Source: Gemmatimonadota bacterium
GTDB taxonomy: Bacteria > Gemmatimonadota > Gemmatimonadetes > Gemmatimonadales > Gemmatimonadaceae
Length of the DNA stretch: 64,000 bases
Direction: 5' to 3'
NCBI GenBank assembly: GCA_016871895.1
Contig: VHBO01000002.1
Coordinates: forward strand, 62,001 to 126,000
Part shown: positions 44,373 through 54,547 of the stretch, in pieces
Layout of the letters: every line of letters begins with the position of its first letter
Position numbering within the stretch: the first letter of the stretch is position 1
The notes under the pieces: generated by a model
The model's input: the letters and a program-made list of their open reading frames with translations, nothing else
What the model was told of the DNA's origin: nothing
The model's database searches: none
Translations under genes and position numbers: made by a program

Positions 44373-46990
44373 GCGCGCTCGACTCGACCCTCCCGCCGGC
44401 CTCCGTTCATCGTGCACGGCTGCCGAACGGCCTGACCGTCCTTTCGCGCCGCGATACGTCGGCGTCCGTCGTCGCGATCGTCACCTGGGTGCGCGCCGGC
44501 TACTTCGATGAGCCCGACGACCAGGTCGGGATCGCGCACGTCCTCGAGCATATGTACTTCAAGGGGACGCCGACGCGGGCGGCGGGGGAGATCGCGCGCG
44601 CGACGAAGGCCGCTGGCGGGTATCTGAACGCCGCGACGATCTACGATCACACGCACTACTACACCGTGCTCCCCGCCGCGGGCTTCGCGTCGGGGCTCGC
44701 GGTGCAGGCCGACGCCTTCGCGAACTCGGTCATCGACGCCGACGAGCTCGCGCGCGAGCTCGAGGTGATCATCGAGGAGACGAAGCGGAAGGCGGATACC
44801 CCCGCCGCGCTCGCGGTCGAGACGCTCTTCGAGGTGTTGCACGACCGGCATCGCATCCGGCGGTGGCGGATGGGGCGCGAGGCGGGACTCCGCGCGCTCA
44901 CGCGTGACCAACTGCTCGCCTTCTATCGCCGACTCTATCGGCCGGCGAACACGGTGCTCGCCATCGTCGGGGACGTCGATCCCGACGAGGCGATCGCCCT
45001 CGCGGCGCGGCACTACGGGGCACTCCCCGGCGCCGACGTCGGCCGCTCGCTCAGTCCGGCGGAGGTCGCTCCGCCGGGCGTGCGCGTCCGCGAGTGGGAG
45101 GGGGACATCGCGCAGGCGGAGCTCGTCTTCGGCTGGCGCACGCCCCCGCTGCTCGATCCCGCCGCGCCCGCGCTTGACGTGCTCGCGACGGTGCTCGCCG
45201 GCGGACGCGCGTCGCGGCTCTCCCGCGCCGTCCGCGACCGCCGCTTGGCGGCGAGCGTCTCCGCCTACAACTACACGCCGACCGAACTCGGCGTCTTCGT
45301 CGTGCACGCGGGCCCCTCGGGGGCGCGGATGGCGGACGCGGCTGCCGCGATCTGGGATCAGGTGCGGCGGGTGCGCGCGGGCGAGGTCACTGCGGCGGAG
45401 ATCGACCGCGCGCGGCGCGTGGTGGAGGCGCAGGCGTTGCGGCGATTCGAGTCGCCGGAGGGGCAGGCGAACTTCCTCGGGGCGTGGGAGCTACAGGGGG
45501 ACTGGCAGCGGGGCGTGGCGTATCACGACGCGCTCCTCGCCGTCGACGCCGCACAGGTGACCGCGACCGCGCGCCGGTGGCTCGACCCCGAGCAGGTGTC
45601 GATCGTCGCGTACCGGCCGCGCGGCACGGCGCCGCTCGGCGCGGATCCCGCGGCGGTGCGCGCGTGGCTCGAGGCGGCACGCCCCGCGCCGCTCGAACCG
45701 ACGGCCCCGCCCCTCGCGGCCCCGGCGCTCGTCGGGCGCAGCGCGCTGCTTGAACGCGTCGTCGACGGCGTCCACGTCTTCCGCACCGCCGAGGATGTGC
45801 CGATCCTCGTCCGCCGGCGTCCTGGGGCCGCACTCGTGCATCTCGGTTGCTTCCTGAGCGGCGGCGTGGTCGAGGAGCGCGATGATGAGGGCGGGCTCGC
45901 CTCCCTCGCGGGACGCGCGATGCTGCGTGGGACGGCACGGCGCACTGCGGCGCGGCTCGCGGAGGACGCCGAACAGGCTGGCGGGTCACCCGCTGCGCGT
46001 GTCGGGGCGGAGGCGATGCAGTGGACGATCGGCGTCCCTGCACGGGCCACCGCCGACGCGGTCGAGCTCCTCGCCGACATCGTCCTCGCGCCGACCTTCC
46101 CCGCCGACGGCGTGGAGGCGGAACGGGCCGCGATGATCGCGGCGATGGGGGCGCTCCGCGACGATATGTACCGTCAGCCGATGCGACTCGCCGCCGAGGC
46201 CGCGTGGCCAAGCCATCCTTACGGCCGCCCCACCCTCGGCACGGAGGCGTCGCTCGCGCGACACACCCCCGAGGCGCTCGCCGCCTGGCACGTGGCACGG
46301 GTCGCTGGGGCGTCGGCGGTCCTCGTCGCCGTCGGGGATGTGGAGCCGCAGGTGATGGCTGACCTGATCGCCGCGCGCTTCGCCTCGCTGCGCGGCGCGC
46401 CCACGGCGTTGGTGCACCCGGCCCCGTGGCCGCTCGCCTCGACGGAGCGGGTCGAGGCGCGCGAGAAGGCGCAGTCCGCGATCGCGCTCCTCTTCCCCGG
46501 CCCCGCCCGCGACGATGTCACGCGATACGATCTCGCGATGCTCGCCGGCGTCGCGAGCGGACTCGGCGGCCGGCTCTTCGAGGAGCTGCGCTCACGGCGT
46601 TCGCTCGCCTATACCGTCCTCACCCGGCCCTTCGTACGCCGGCGCGGCGGGGCGTTCGCGGCGTATATCGCGACGTCGGCGGAGAAGGAGGCCGAGGCAC
46701 GGGCGGGGCTGCTCGAGCAGGTGATGCTGCTGACTGAGGCCCCGGTCTCCGACGAGGAACTGACCCGGGCGCGACAGGCCGCGCTCGGTGCGTGGCAGAT
46801 GCGACAGGCGTCGGGAGCCTCCGTGCTCGGCGACCTCGCGGACGCGTGGTTGCACGGCACGCTCGGGGAACTGACCGACTACCCGTCGACCCTGGCGGCG
46901 GTGACGCCGGCGCGCATCCTCGACGCCGCGCGTCGTTGGCTCGACCCCGCGCGACGCGTCGAAGGGATCGTCCGCGGCCGCGTCGGCTGA
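44369..46990 (+). CDS. M16 family zinc peptidase, two-domain, CTG start
   Basis: An 873-residue pitrilysin-type protease made of two M16 halves. The first half carries the inverted zinc site HVLEH (about residues 57-61) with the third ligand Glu in the VIIEETKRKAD helix about 75 residues later; the second half (from about 450) lacks the site and would be the inactive partner domain. No signal peptide is seen. There is no ATG, GTG or TTG in the right place: the family N-terminus (LPNGLTVLSRRD) begins about 15 residues after a CTG at 44369 that overlaps the TPR stop as CTGA, so I take CTG as the start. A terminator follows the gene. Confidence 0.85.
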   Translation: MSALDSTLPPASVHRARLPNGLTVLSRRDTSASVVAIVTWVRAGYFDEPDDQVGIAHVLEHMYFKGTPTRAAGEIARATKAAGGYLNAATIYDHTHYYTVLPAAGFASGLAVQADAFANSVIDADELARELEVIIEETKRKADTPAALAVETLFEVLHDRHRIRRWRMGREAGLRALTRDQLLAFYRRLYRPANTVLAIVGDVDPDEAIALAARHYGALPGADVGRSLSPAEVAPPGVRVREWEGDIAQAELVFGWRTPPLLDPAAPALDVLATVLAGGRASRLSRAVRDRRLAASVSAYNYTPTELGVFVVHAGPSGARMADAAAAIWDQVRRVRAGEVTAAEIDRARRVVEAQALRRFESPEGQANFLGAWELQGDWQRGVAYHDALLAVDAAQVTATARRWLDPEQVSIVAYRPRGTAPLGADPAAVRAWLEAARPAPLEPTAPPLAAPALVGRSALLERVVDGVHVFRTAEDVPILVRRRPGAALVHLGCFLSGGVVEERDDEGGLASLAGRAMLRGTARRTAARLAEDAEQAGGSPAARVGAEAMQWTIGVPARATADAVELLADIVLAPTFPADGVEAERAAMIAAMGALRDDMYRQPMRLAAEAAWPSHPYGRPTLGTEASLARHTPEALAAWHVARVAGASAVLVAVGDVEPQVMADLIAARFASLRGAPTALVHPAPWPLASTERVEAREKAQSAIALLFPGPARDDVTRYDLAMLAGVASGLGGRLFEELRSRRSLAYTVLTRPFVRRRGGAFAAYIATSAEKEAEARAGLLEQVMLLTEAPVSDEELTRARQAALGAWQMRQASGASVLGDLADAWLHGTLGELTDYPSTLAAVTPARILDAARRWLDPARRVEGIVRGRVG

Positions 46991-46993
46991 CCG

Positions 46994-47022
46994 CGCGCGC
47001 TCCGCTTCACGCGGAGCGCGCG
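46994..47022. terminator. Bidirectional terminator
   Basis: A 12-bp stem (CGCGCGCTCCGC and complement) with a 5-base loop between the convergent M16 and M28 genes. Confidence 0.65.
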
Positions 47023-47023
47023 G

Positions 47024-47056
47024 GACCGGCCTCAGCGCGTGACCGGCCTCAGCGCG
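47024..47056. repeat. 17-bp tandem duplication at the M28 stop
   Basis: GACCGGCCTCAGCGCG occurs twice, with one base between. The second copy includes the TGA of the M28 gene (on the minus strand). Confidence 0.85.
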
Positions 47057-48383
47057 GGCGGGTCGCCGCCGCGGGCGCGAGGCGCGCGCCGCCCGGGGCG
47101 CCCACGACCGTCGTGAGCGAGCGGTGCCCGTCCGCCCCCACGGCGCGGACGCCGACCCAGACATCGTCGAGCTGCTCGTCGAGGAGGTATGAGGTCTCCG
47201 TCCCTGTATCGACGATGCGCGTGTACGTCGGGTCGGTCGTCCGTCGCACGAGGAGTTCGTAGCGCGACGCCCCCGGCACGGCGGACCAGCGGATCTGGAA
47301 GGCCTGGCCGCCGGAGGCGCGGTCGCGAGCATACGCCGTCTGCGCCGGACGGTCGGGGGCCGCGGCGAGTGCGGCGACCGAGGCCAGGTTCAAACGCGCC
47401 ACGTCGGCGACGTAGGCGAAGTCCACGTCCGCGAGGGAGTCGGTGGGGAGGTGCTGTCGCTTGTAGTTCTCCAGCCGCTCGCTGAAGCGGAGGCCGGGGA
47501 TCCCGCGCTCGACGAAGGGACGATGGTCACCGCCGCGGCCCAGCCGGTCGAGGCGGAGCACCGGGAGTACTTCGAATCGAGGTTGGTACCGCGCCCCGAC
47601 GGCCCAGACGTAGCGGGCGAGCTCCCCGCCGCCGACGGCGAGGGAGTCGATGGCGAAGACCCGGACCGAGCGGTCGTTCCGGCGCCCGTCGTCAGCGACG
47701 ACGTTGCCGATGATGTCGTCGGTGAAGGCGGCGACGACGCGCCGGCCCTCACGCGCGAGTCGCTCGGCGAACTGCGTCGACCCCAGAAGGCCTTGCTCCT
47801 CCCCCGTGTAGAGGACGAAGGCGATCGTCGCGTCGAAGCCCCCCGGGAACCGTCGTGCCATCACGCGGGCCAGCTCCATCACCGCCGCCGTCCCCGATCC
47901 ATCGTCGTCCGCGCCGGGGGCGTCGCTCACGGCATCCATCGCGTTCGTGGAGCAGATGCAGGAGTCGTAGTGCGCGCCCATCACCACCACACGGCTCGTG
48001 TCGCGGCCCGGGAGCCAGGCGACGACGTTCCAGAGCGCCACGGTCGGCCGGTCGGGGCTTCGCCCGACGACGGCGCGTCCGGTGTCGTACTCGACGCGCA
48101 GGCAGCCGCCGCAGGCGGCGCTCGCCGCGGTCAGCTCCGCGTGGATCCACCGCCGCGCCGCTCCGACGCCCCGGGTCGGCGACACGGTGTCGCTCATCGT
48201 GTGGCGTGTGCCGAACGCCACGAGGGTGGAGTCGATGCGTCGCAGCGCTGCCGGCGAGAGGTCGCGCATCGCCTCGACGATCCGGCCGTCGCGGACGAGC
48301 CCGAGGGTGCTCGGTCGGCCGCGCTGGGCCCCGACGAGCGCTGGGACGAGGAGGAGCAGGAGGACGCGAAGAGTCATGCGCAT
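47049..48383 (-). CDS. Exported M28 family aminopeptidase
   Basis: A 444-residue zinc peptidase with a signal peptide (core LRVLLLLLVPALVGAQ). The M28 core has VVVMGAHYDSC (first ligand), PGADDDGSGTAAVMEL (bridging Asp), LYTGEEQGLLGS (catalytic Glu) and the late GGDHRPFVERGIP with the last histidine. A C-terminal fibronectin-III-like domain (about 355-440: FQIRWSAVPGASRYELLVRR) may anchor it or bind substrate. ATG at 48383 or 48377 could be the start. It is a single-gene unit that probably releases amino acids in the periplasm or outside the cell. Confidence 0.88.
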   Translation of the reverse strand: MRMTLRVLLLLLVPALVGAQRGRPSTLGLVRDGRIVEAMRDLSPAALRRIDSTLVAFGTRHTMSDTVSPTRGVGAARRWIHAELTAASAACGGCLRVEYDTGRAVVGRSPDRPTVALWNVVAWLPGRDTSRVVVMGAHYDSCICSTNAMDAVSDAPGADDDGSGTAAVMELARVMARRFPGGFDATIAFVLYTGEEQGLLGSTQFAERLAREGRRVVAAFTDDIIGNVVADDGRRNDRSVRVFAIDSLAVGGGELARYVWAVGARYQPRFEVLPVLRLDRLGRGGDHRPFVERGIPGLRFSERLENYKRQHLPTDSLADVDFAYVADVARLNLASVAALAAAPDRPAQTAYARDRASGGQAFQIRWSAVPGASRYELLVRRTTDPTYTRIVDTGTETSYLLDEQLDDVWVGVRAVGADGHRSLTTVVGAPGGARLAPAAATRPR

Positions 48384-48470
48384 AGGGCAAGGGCGACGAG
48401 GAGATGAGGGGTCGGCGGACGGCGGGGGTGGTCGCGGCGGCGATCGGTGGCCACCACCGCCGCGCCGTGA

Positions 48471-48499
48471 TTGAGGCGATCGACTCCCGATTCTAGCTT
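48471..48499 (+). promoter_or_regulatory. Leaderless promoter, -35 and -10
   Basis: TTGAGG, 17-bp spacer, TAGCTT, then 6 nt (CCCGGG) to the ATG at 48506. This is the best example in the window of a complete promoter whose start point would fall on the start codon. Confidence 0.65.
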
Positions 48500-48505
48500 C
48501 CCGGG

Positions 48506-49042
48506 ATGTCCACCGCCTCCATCTCCCGCACGGCCGCGCTCGCCGCGGTGGTCGCCAAGCTGCTCGCCCTGTCCGCCGGCGTGTCGCTCGCGTCACCGCT
48601 CGTGTCGCCGCTCGGGGCGCAGGCCCCGGTGCGTGCGATGCCGCAGCGCGAAGCACGGCTCGATGCCGTCGTGACACCGGGGGGCGGCGTGCTCGCGGGG
48701 GTGGGGGTGAACCGACGCTTCGGTTGGTACGCCCGCGGCGGCGCCACGCTGAGCGTCGGCCCGGTGCGCAACGGTGAGGGATGGGCGGCGATGCAGCGCC
48801 TCGAGCTGGTCTCGCGATTCCTCTTCGACCCCTTCGGCGAACACCGCCGTGGGGTCTATGGTGGGGCAGGGGTCGCGGTCCGTCATCTGGCCGGGGATGT
48901 CACCCGGCCGGAGTTGGTGTTGGTGGCGGGGGTGGAAGGGCCGCGCGTCGGCAATGCGCCAATTCCCAGCGTGGAGGTCGCGCTCGGCGGTGGGCTGCGG
49001 ATCGGGATCGTCTGGCGGAAGCGACGTCCTGTCGGGCGCTGA
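48506..49042 (+). CDS. Exported small beta-barrel-like protein
   Basis: A 178-residue protein with a signal peptide (core AALAAVVAKLLALSAGVSLA). The mature part has alternating beta patterns, such as GVNRRFGWYARGGATLSVGP, RLELVSRFLFDPF, RGVYGGAGVAVRH and VEVALGGGLRIGIVWR, which look like an eight-stranded outer-membrane barrel with short turns. No family can be named. It is followed by a terminator hairpin at 49092. The leaderless promoter in front of it is strong. Confidence 0.62.
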   Translation: MSTASISRTAALAAVVAKLLALSAGVSLASPLVSPLGAQAPVRAMPQREARLDAVVTPGGGVLAGVGVNRRFGWYARGGATLSVGPVRNGEGWAAMQRLELVSRFLFDPFGEHRRGVYGGAGVAVRHLAGDVTRPELVLVAGVEGPRVGNAPIPSVEVALGGGLRIGIVWRKRRPVGR

Positions 49043-49091
49043 CCCCAACTCGAAGCGCCCCACCTCGCACGCCGGTCTCGGGTGGAATGCA

Positions 49092-49121
49092 GAAGGGCCC
49101 CGCGGATCCGCGGGGCCCTTC
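49092..49121. terminator. Bidirectional terminator
   Basis: A perfect palindrome of 30 bases (13-bp stem GAAGGGCCCCGCG with GATC at the centre) between convergent genes. Confidence 0.75.
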
Positions 49122-49148
49122 GAGCATCGCTGTGACCGCTGACCGAGG

Positions 49149-49412
49149 TCAGGCGCTCATCGGCTCCGGGCGCTTGGCCGGAGTGGCGAAGCGCTCACCC
49201 AGGGTGCGGAGGTCGGCGATGTCGCGCGCGCCGAGCTCGTGGTACCGGTCCGCCATGTACTTCATCGTCTCATCGAACCACTCGCGCACATGCTCGGGGT
49301 CGGCCCCGACCACACCACAACGCATCACGTGCTGGAACAGCTCGTCGCGCGCCTGATCGAACGGCGACGGGGCGGCGGGCGTCGAGCCACCGCGGGGTTT
49401 CTGTCGGCTCAT
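49149..49412 (-). CDS. Small hypothetical protein
   Basis: An 87-residue acidic helical protein starting at the ATG at 49412. The core reads FDQARDELFQHVMRCGV, HVREWFDETMKYMADRYHELG, DIADLRTLGERF. It has no signal peptide or membrane span. I do not recognise a family. The gene is more convincing than a shadow frame because it stands opposite the DsbA gene with a shared upstream region and ends at a strong terminator. Confidence 0.55.
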   Translation of the reverse strand: MSRQKPRGGSTPAAPSPFDQARDELFQHVMRCGVVGADPEHVREWFDETMKYMADRYHELGARDIADLRTLGERFATPAKRPEPMSA

Positions 49413-49571
49413 CTCATCCGGATTGAAGTCAGCGAGATCGGCGGGCGCCACGCGGGCGCCGCATCCGTGAGGGAAAGATAACCCGGCTTCGGGCGAACTC
49501 CTACCCCACACCGGGGGCGCGATGCCAGATTTCGCGCGTCGCTCCCCCACCCTGCTGCGCTGAGGTCTTTC

Positions 49572-50270
49572 GTGGCCCCGACCGTGCGTTCGTCCAACAA
49601 GTCCTTCGGTACCCTCCTCGTCGCCGTCGCCGTCATCGGCGTCGTCGTCCTCGGCTACGTGGTGTCGCGCCCTGCGAAGGTCATCACCCTCGATCCCGCC
49701 TCCGCGGCCGGTCTCACCGCCGCCGGGATCGTGATCGGCAGCCCCGACGCCCCCGTCGAGGTCACCGAGTACGCTGACTTCGAGTGCCCGGCCTGCGGCA
49801 ACTTCGCCGTGCTCCAGGAGCCCGACGTGCGGGTGCGGCTCGTCGAGACGGGGCAGATGCGCTTCCGCTTCGTCGACTTCCCGCTCGCGATGCACGCCAA
49901 CGCGGTCGCCGCGCACAATGCGGCGCACTGCGCCAATGAGCAGGGGAAGTTCTGGGAGATGCACGACGCGATCTTCGCGAACCAGGGGAACTGGAACACG
50001 CAGGCGACGCGGGACCCGCGGAAGGTGCTGCGGGAGGTCGCGCGCGGCGTCGGGCTCGACGACGCGAAGTGGGTCGACTGCTTCGACTCCGGGCGGATGC
50101 TCCCGCAGATCGCGGCGAACCGCGCCGAGGCGGAGCGGCTCCGCGTGAGTTCGACGCCGTCGTTCCGGATCGGCGACCGGATCAGCGCCGGCGCGCTGAC
50201 CTTCGATCAGATGAAGGAGGCGGTCCAGCAGGAGACCGCCCGGCTCGCCGGGGACAGCGCCGCGCGCTGA
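49572..50270 (+). CDS. DsbA-like periplasmic thiol-disulfide protein
   Basis: A 232-residue membrane-anchored protein: one N-terminal span (FGTLLVAVAVIGVVVLGYVV) and then a thioredoxin_4/DsbA domain in the periplasm. The active site is CPAC in YADFECPACGNF, the second landmark RFVDFPLAMHANA includes the usual helix start, and the cis-proline segment is VSSTPSFRIGDR. It should oxidise or isomerise disulfides. The GTG at 49572 is the start since no ATG lies in the leader. It lies just upstream of acs, convergent, and a few kb before the cytochrome c maturation genes, which need thiol handling. Confidence 0.86.
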   Translation: MAPTVRSSNKSFGTLLVAVAVIGVVVLGYVVSRPAKVITLDPASAAGLTAAGIVIGSPDAPVEVTEYADFECPACGNFAVLQEPDVRVRLVETGQMRFRFVDFPLAMHANAVAAHNAAHCANEQGKFWEMHDAIFANQGNWNTQATRDPRKVLREVARGVGLDDAKWVDCFDSGRMLPQIAANRAEAERLRVSSTPSFRIGDRISAGALTFDQMKEAVQQETARLAGDSAAR

Positions 50271-50309
50271 GCCGCTCGGGAGGCGTCGGCCCGCGGGTCG
50301 ACGCCCCCC

Positions 50310-52274
<1,965 letters not shown>

Positions 52275-52280
52275 CGCACG

Positions 52281-52310
52281 ATGCTACCACGCTCACCGAG
52301 CCCGCCGCAA
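52281..52310 (-). promoter_or_regulatory. Leaderless promoter of acs
   Basis: TTGCGG, 18-bp spacer, TAGCAT on the minus strand, then CGTGCG (6 nt) to the ATG at 52274. Confidence 0.5.
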
Positions 52311-52315
52311 CGCGT

Positions 52316-52321
52316 TAGAAT
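52316..52321 (+). promoter_or_regulatory. -10 element of the ccm operon
   Basis: TAGAAT, 6 nt (CCGGCG) before the ATG of ccmA at 52328. A clear -35 is not visible; its place overlaps the acs promoter, so the two may compete. Confidence 0.5.
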
Positions 52322-52327
52322 CCGGCG

Positions 52328-53032
52328 ATGTCATTCGCGCCCGTCGTCTCGGCCACCGGCTTGCGGCGTACCTTCGGCGCCCAGCGCGCCGTGGATGGCG
52401 TCGACCTCGCCCTCGGGGCGGGGGAATGCCTCGCGCTCTTCGGGCCGAACGGGGCGGGGAAGACGACGCTGCTCCGGCTCCTCGCGGGGCTCGCCCGTCC
52501 GACCGCTGGCCACGCCCGCATCGGTGATGTCGCGCTCCCTGAGGCGGCGGCACGGGCGCGGGTGGGGCTCATCTCGCATAAGACGATGCTGTACGAGGCG
52601 CTGACCGCGCGCGAGAACGTCCGGTTCGCCGCCGATCTCCACGGCCTCGCTGATCCCACGCACGCGACGGCGGCGGTCCTCGAGGCGCTCGCGGTGGCGG
52701 GTCGCGCGGATGTGCCGGTGCGCGCGCTCTCCCGCGGGATGCGCCAGCGCGTGGCGGTCGCCCGCGCCGTGGTGCACGCCCCCGATGTGATCCTTTGCGA
52801 TGAGCCCTACACCGGGCTTGATGAGGTCGGTGCGGCGGCGCTCACCGCCCTGCTGCGCGCACGCCAGGCCGCCGGCGCCGCACTCGTGCTCGTCACCCAT
52901 CATCTGCAGGAGGGGCTCGCCCTCGCCACGCAGGTCGCGGTGATGCGTGGGGGGCGGTTCGTGCACACCGCGCCGGGGCGCGCGGTGGATCCGGCCACCT
53001 TCGCCGCCACCTATCGGAGCCTCGTCGCGTGA
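52328..53032 (+). CDS. ccmA: Heme exporter ATP-binding protein
   Basis: A 234-residue ABC ATPase for the CcmABCD complex that powers release of holo-CcmE in cytochrome c maturation. Walker A is GPNGAGKTTLL, the signature LSRGMRQRVAVAR is the CcmA form with LSRGM instead of LSGGQ, Walker B is VILCDEPYTGLDE, and the switch histidine is in VTHHLQEG. It leads an operon with ccmB, ccmC and a small ccmD, coupled by 4-base or 8-base overlaps. Confidence 0.93.
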   Translation: MSFAPVVSATGLRRTFGAQRAVDGVDLALGAGECLALFGPNGAGKTTLLRLLAGLARPTAGHARIGDVALPEAAARARVGLISHKTMLYEALTARENVRFAADLHGLADPTHATAAVLEALAVAGRADVPVRALSRGMRQRVAVARAVVHAPDVILCDEPYTGLDEVGAAALTALLRARQAAGAALVLVTHHLQEGLALATQVAVMRGGRFVHTAPGRAVDPATFAATYRSLVA

Positions 53033-53715
53033 GCGCCCCAGGCCTCGTCGCCACCGCGCTCCGCATCGCGCGGAAGGATCTCGCGATCGAGTTCCGGACG
53101 CGCAGCGCCTTCCTGTCCGCGCTCGTCCTCTCCCTCCTCGCGATCGTCATCTTCTACTTCGCGTGGGACCCCACCGCGGTCGGGCCGGCGGTGCTCGCCC
53201 CCGGCGTGCTCTGGGTGACCTTCACCTTCTCGGGACTCCTCGGGCTCCATCGGTCGTTCGGGGTCGAGGCCGAGGACGGGGCGATGGATGCCCTCCTCGT
53301 CGCGCCGGTGCCGCGCGAGGCGATCTTCCTCGGGAAGGCGCTCGCGAACCTCGCCTTCGTTCTGGGCGTTCAAGCGGTATCCCTCCCGGCGCTCGCGCTC
53401 TTCTACAACCTGCCGGTCGGGTCGGCCGCCGTGCCGCTGGCGGCGGTGCTGGTCCTCGCGGCCGTCGGCCTGGTGGCAATCGGGACGCTCTTCGCGGGCG
53501 TCGCGGCCAACACCCGGCTCGCCGAACTGCTCCTCCCGGTGCTCGCGCTCCCGTTCTTCGTCCCCGTCGTGATGCCGGCGGCGCAGGCTACCGCCCGGCT
53601 CCTCGCGGGGCGGCCCCTCGCGGAGACGATGGACTGGCTCCGTGTCCTGATCGCGTTCGACCTCGTCTTCTGTTGGGCCTGTATGGTCGTCTTCCCCCAC
53701 ACACTCGATGACTGA
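53029..53715 (+). CDS. ccmB: Heme exporter membrane protein CcmB
   Basis: A 228-residue inner-membrane protein with six predicted helices. RIARKDLAIEFRTRSAF before helix 1, LWVTFTFSGLLGLHRSF, and the short cytoplasmic DALLVAPVPREAIFLGK loop are typical of CcmB. It is the membrane partner of the CcmA ATPase. A GTG start overlaps the ccmA stop as GTGA; ccmC overlaps its end by 8 bases. Confidence 0.93.
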   Translation: MSAPGLVATALRIARKDLAIEFRTRSAFLSALVLSLLAIVIFYFAWDPTAVGPAVLAPGVLWVTFTFSGLLGLHRSFGVEAEDGAMDALLVAPVPREAIFLGKALANLAFVLGVQAVSLPALALFYNLPVGSAAVPLAAVLVLAAVGLVAIGTLFAGVAANTRLAELLLPVLALPFFVPVVMPAAQATARLLAGRPLAETMDWLRVLIAFDLVFCWACMVVFPHTLDD

Positions 53716-54403
53716 TTCACCGTCCACCGCCGCATCGTCCCGTCGCCTCGACCCTGTCGCCATCCTCGCGGCACTCGCGGTGGTCGCCGCGTACGCACGG
53801 GCCATCTGGTTCACGCCGCCCGAGCGCGTCCAAGGGTTCGCGCAGAAGATCCTCTACGTCCACGCCCCCGCGGCGTGGGTCGCCTTCCTCGCCTTCGGCC
53901 TCACCGCCCTCGCCGGGGCGGGATGGCTCTTCCTCAAGGACGAGCGCCTCGACCGCTTCGCTGAGAGCTCGGCGGAAGTGGGCGTCGTCTTCACCACCGC
54001 GGTGCTCGTCACCGGCCCGCTCTGGGGCCGGCCGATCTGGGGCACCTGGTGGACCTGGGACGCGCGCCTCACGCTGACGCTCTTCCTCTGGTTCGTCTAT
54101 GTGGGGTATCTCGTGTTGCGCGGCGCTATCGACGGTCGTGAGTCGCGCGCCCGCGCCTCGGCCGTGCTCGGGATCCTCGGGGCGCTGCTCATCCCGTTCA
54201 TCCACCTCAGCGTCTATCTCTTCCGCACGCTGCACCCGATGCCGGTGGTGGCGCGCCCCGAAGGGCCGACGATGCCGCCGGTGATGCTCAAGACCTTCTT
54301 CCTCTGCTTCTTCGCTTTCACTCTGCTCTACGTCGCCCTCGTGCGCGCCCGGGTGGCCTATGCCGCCGACCGGGACGCCGTCGAAGATGCGGCGCGGGGC
54401 TGA
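53708..54403 (+). CDS. ccmC: Heme exporter membrane protein CcmC
   Basis: A 231-residue inner-membrane protein of the heme-handling superfamily. The periplasmic tryptophan-rich heme motif is WGTWWTWDARLT, flanked by histidines in YVHAPAAWVAF and IHLSVYLFRTLHP that ligate heme and deliver it to CcmE. Six membrane helices fit the sequence. It overlaps the end of ccmB; a stretch of 18 bp separates it from the ccmD start. Confidence 0.95.
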   Translation: MTDSPSTAASSRRLDPVAILAALAVVAAYARAIWFTPPERVQGFAQKILYVHAPAAWVAFLAFGLTALAGAGWLFLKDERLDRFAESSAEVGVVFTTAVLVTGPLWGRPIWGTWWTWDARLTLTLFLWFVYVGYLVLRGAIDGRESRARASAVLGILGALLIPFIHLSVYLFRTLHPMPVVARPEGPTMPPVMLKTFFLCFFAFTLLYVALVRARVAYAADRDAVEDAARG

Positions 54404-54421
54404 CCGCGCGAGCGCCGACCG

Positions 54422-54547
54422 ATGCCTGACAACGCGATCTACTACCGCCTCGCCTACGCCGCGACGCTCCTCCTCTACGCGGGATACGCGCTCTCGCTCG
54501 CCTGGCGTCGCGCCCGGCTCGCGCGTCGGCGCGCGGGGCACGCGTGA
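54422..54547 (+). CDS. ccmD: Small heme exporter protein CcmD
   Basis: A 41-residue protein with one membrane helix (AYAATLLLYAGYALSLAW) followed by a basic tail rich in arginine (RRARLARRRAGHA), the layout of CcmD, which joins the CcmABC complex to CcmE. It lies in the expected position, right after ccmC, and its TGA overlaps the ppa start (GTGA). The sequence is too short for firm homology; the position and topology carry the call. Confidence 0.75.
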   Translation: MPDNAIYYRLAYAATLLLYAGYALSLAWRRARLARRRAGHA

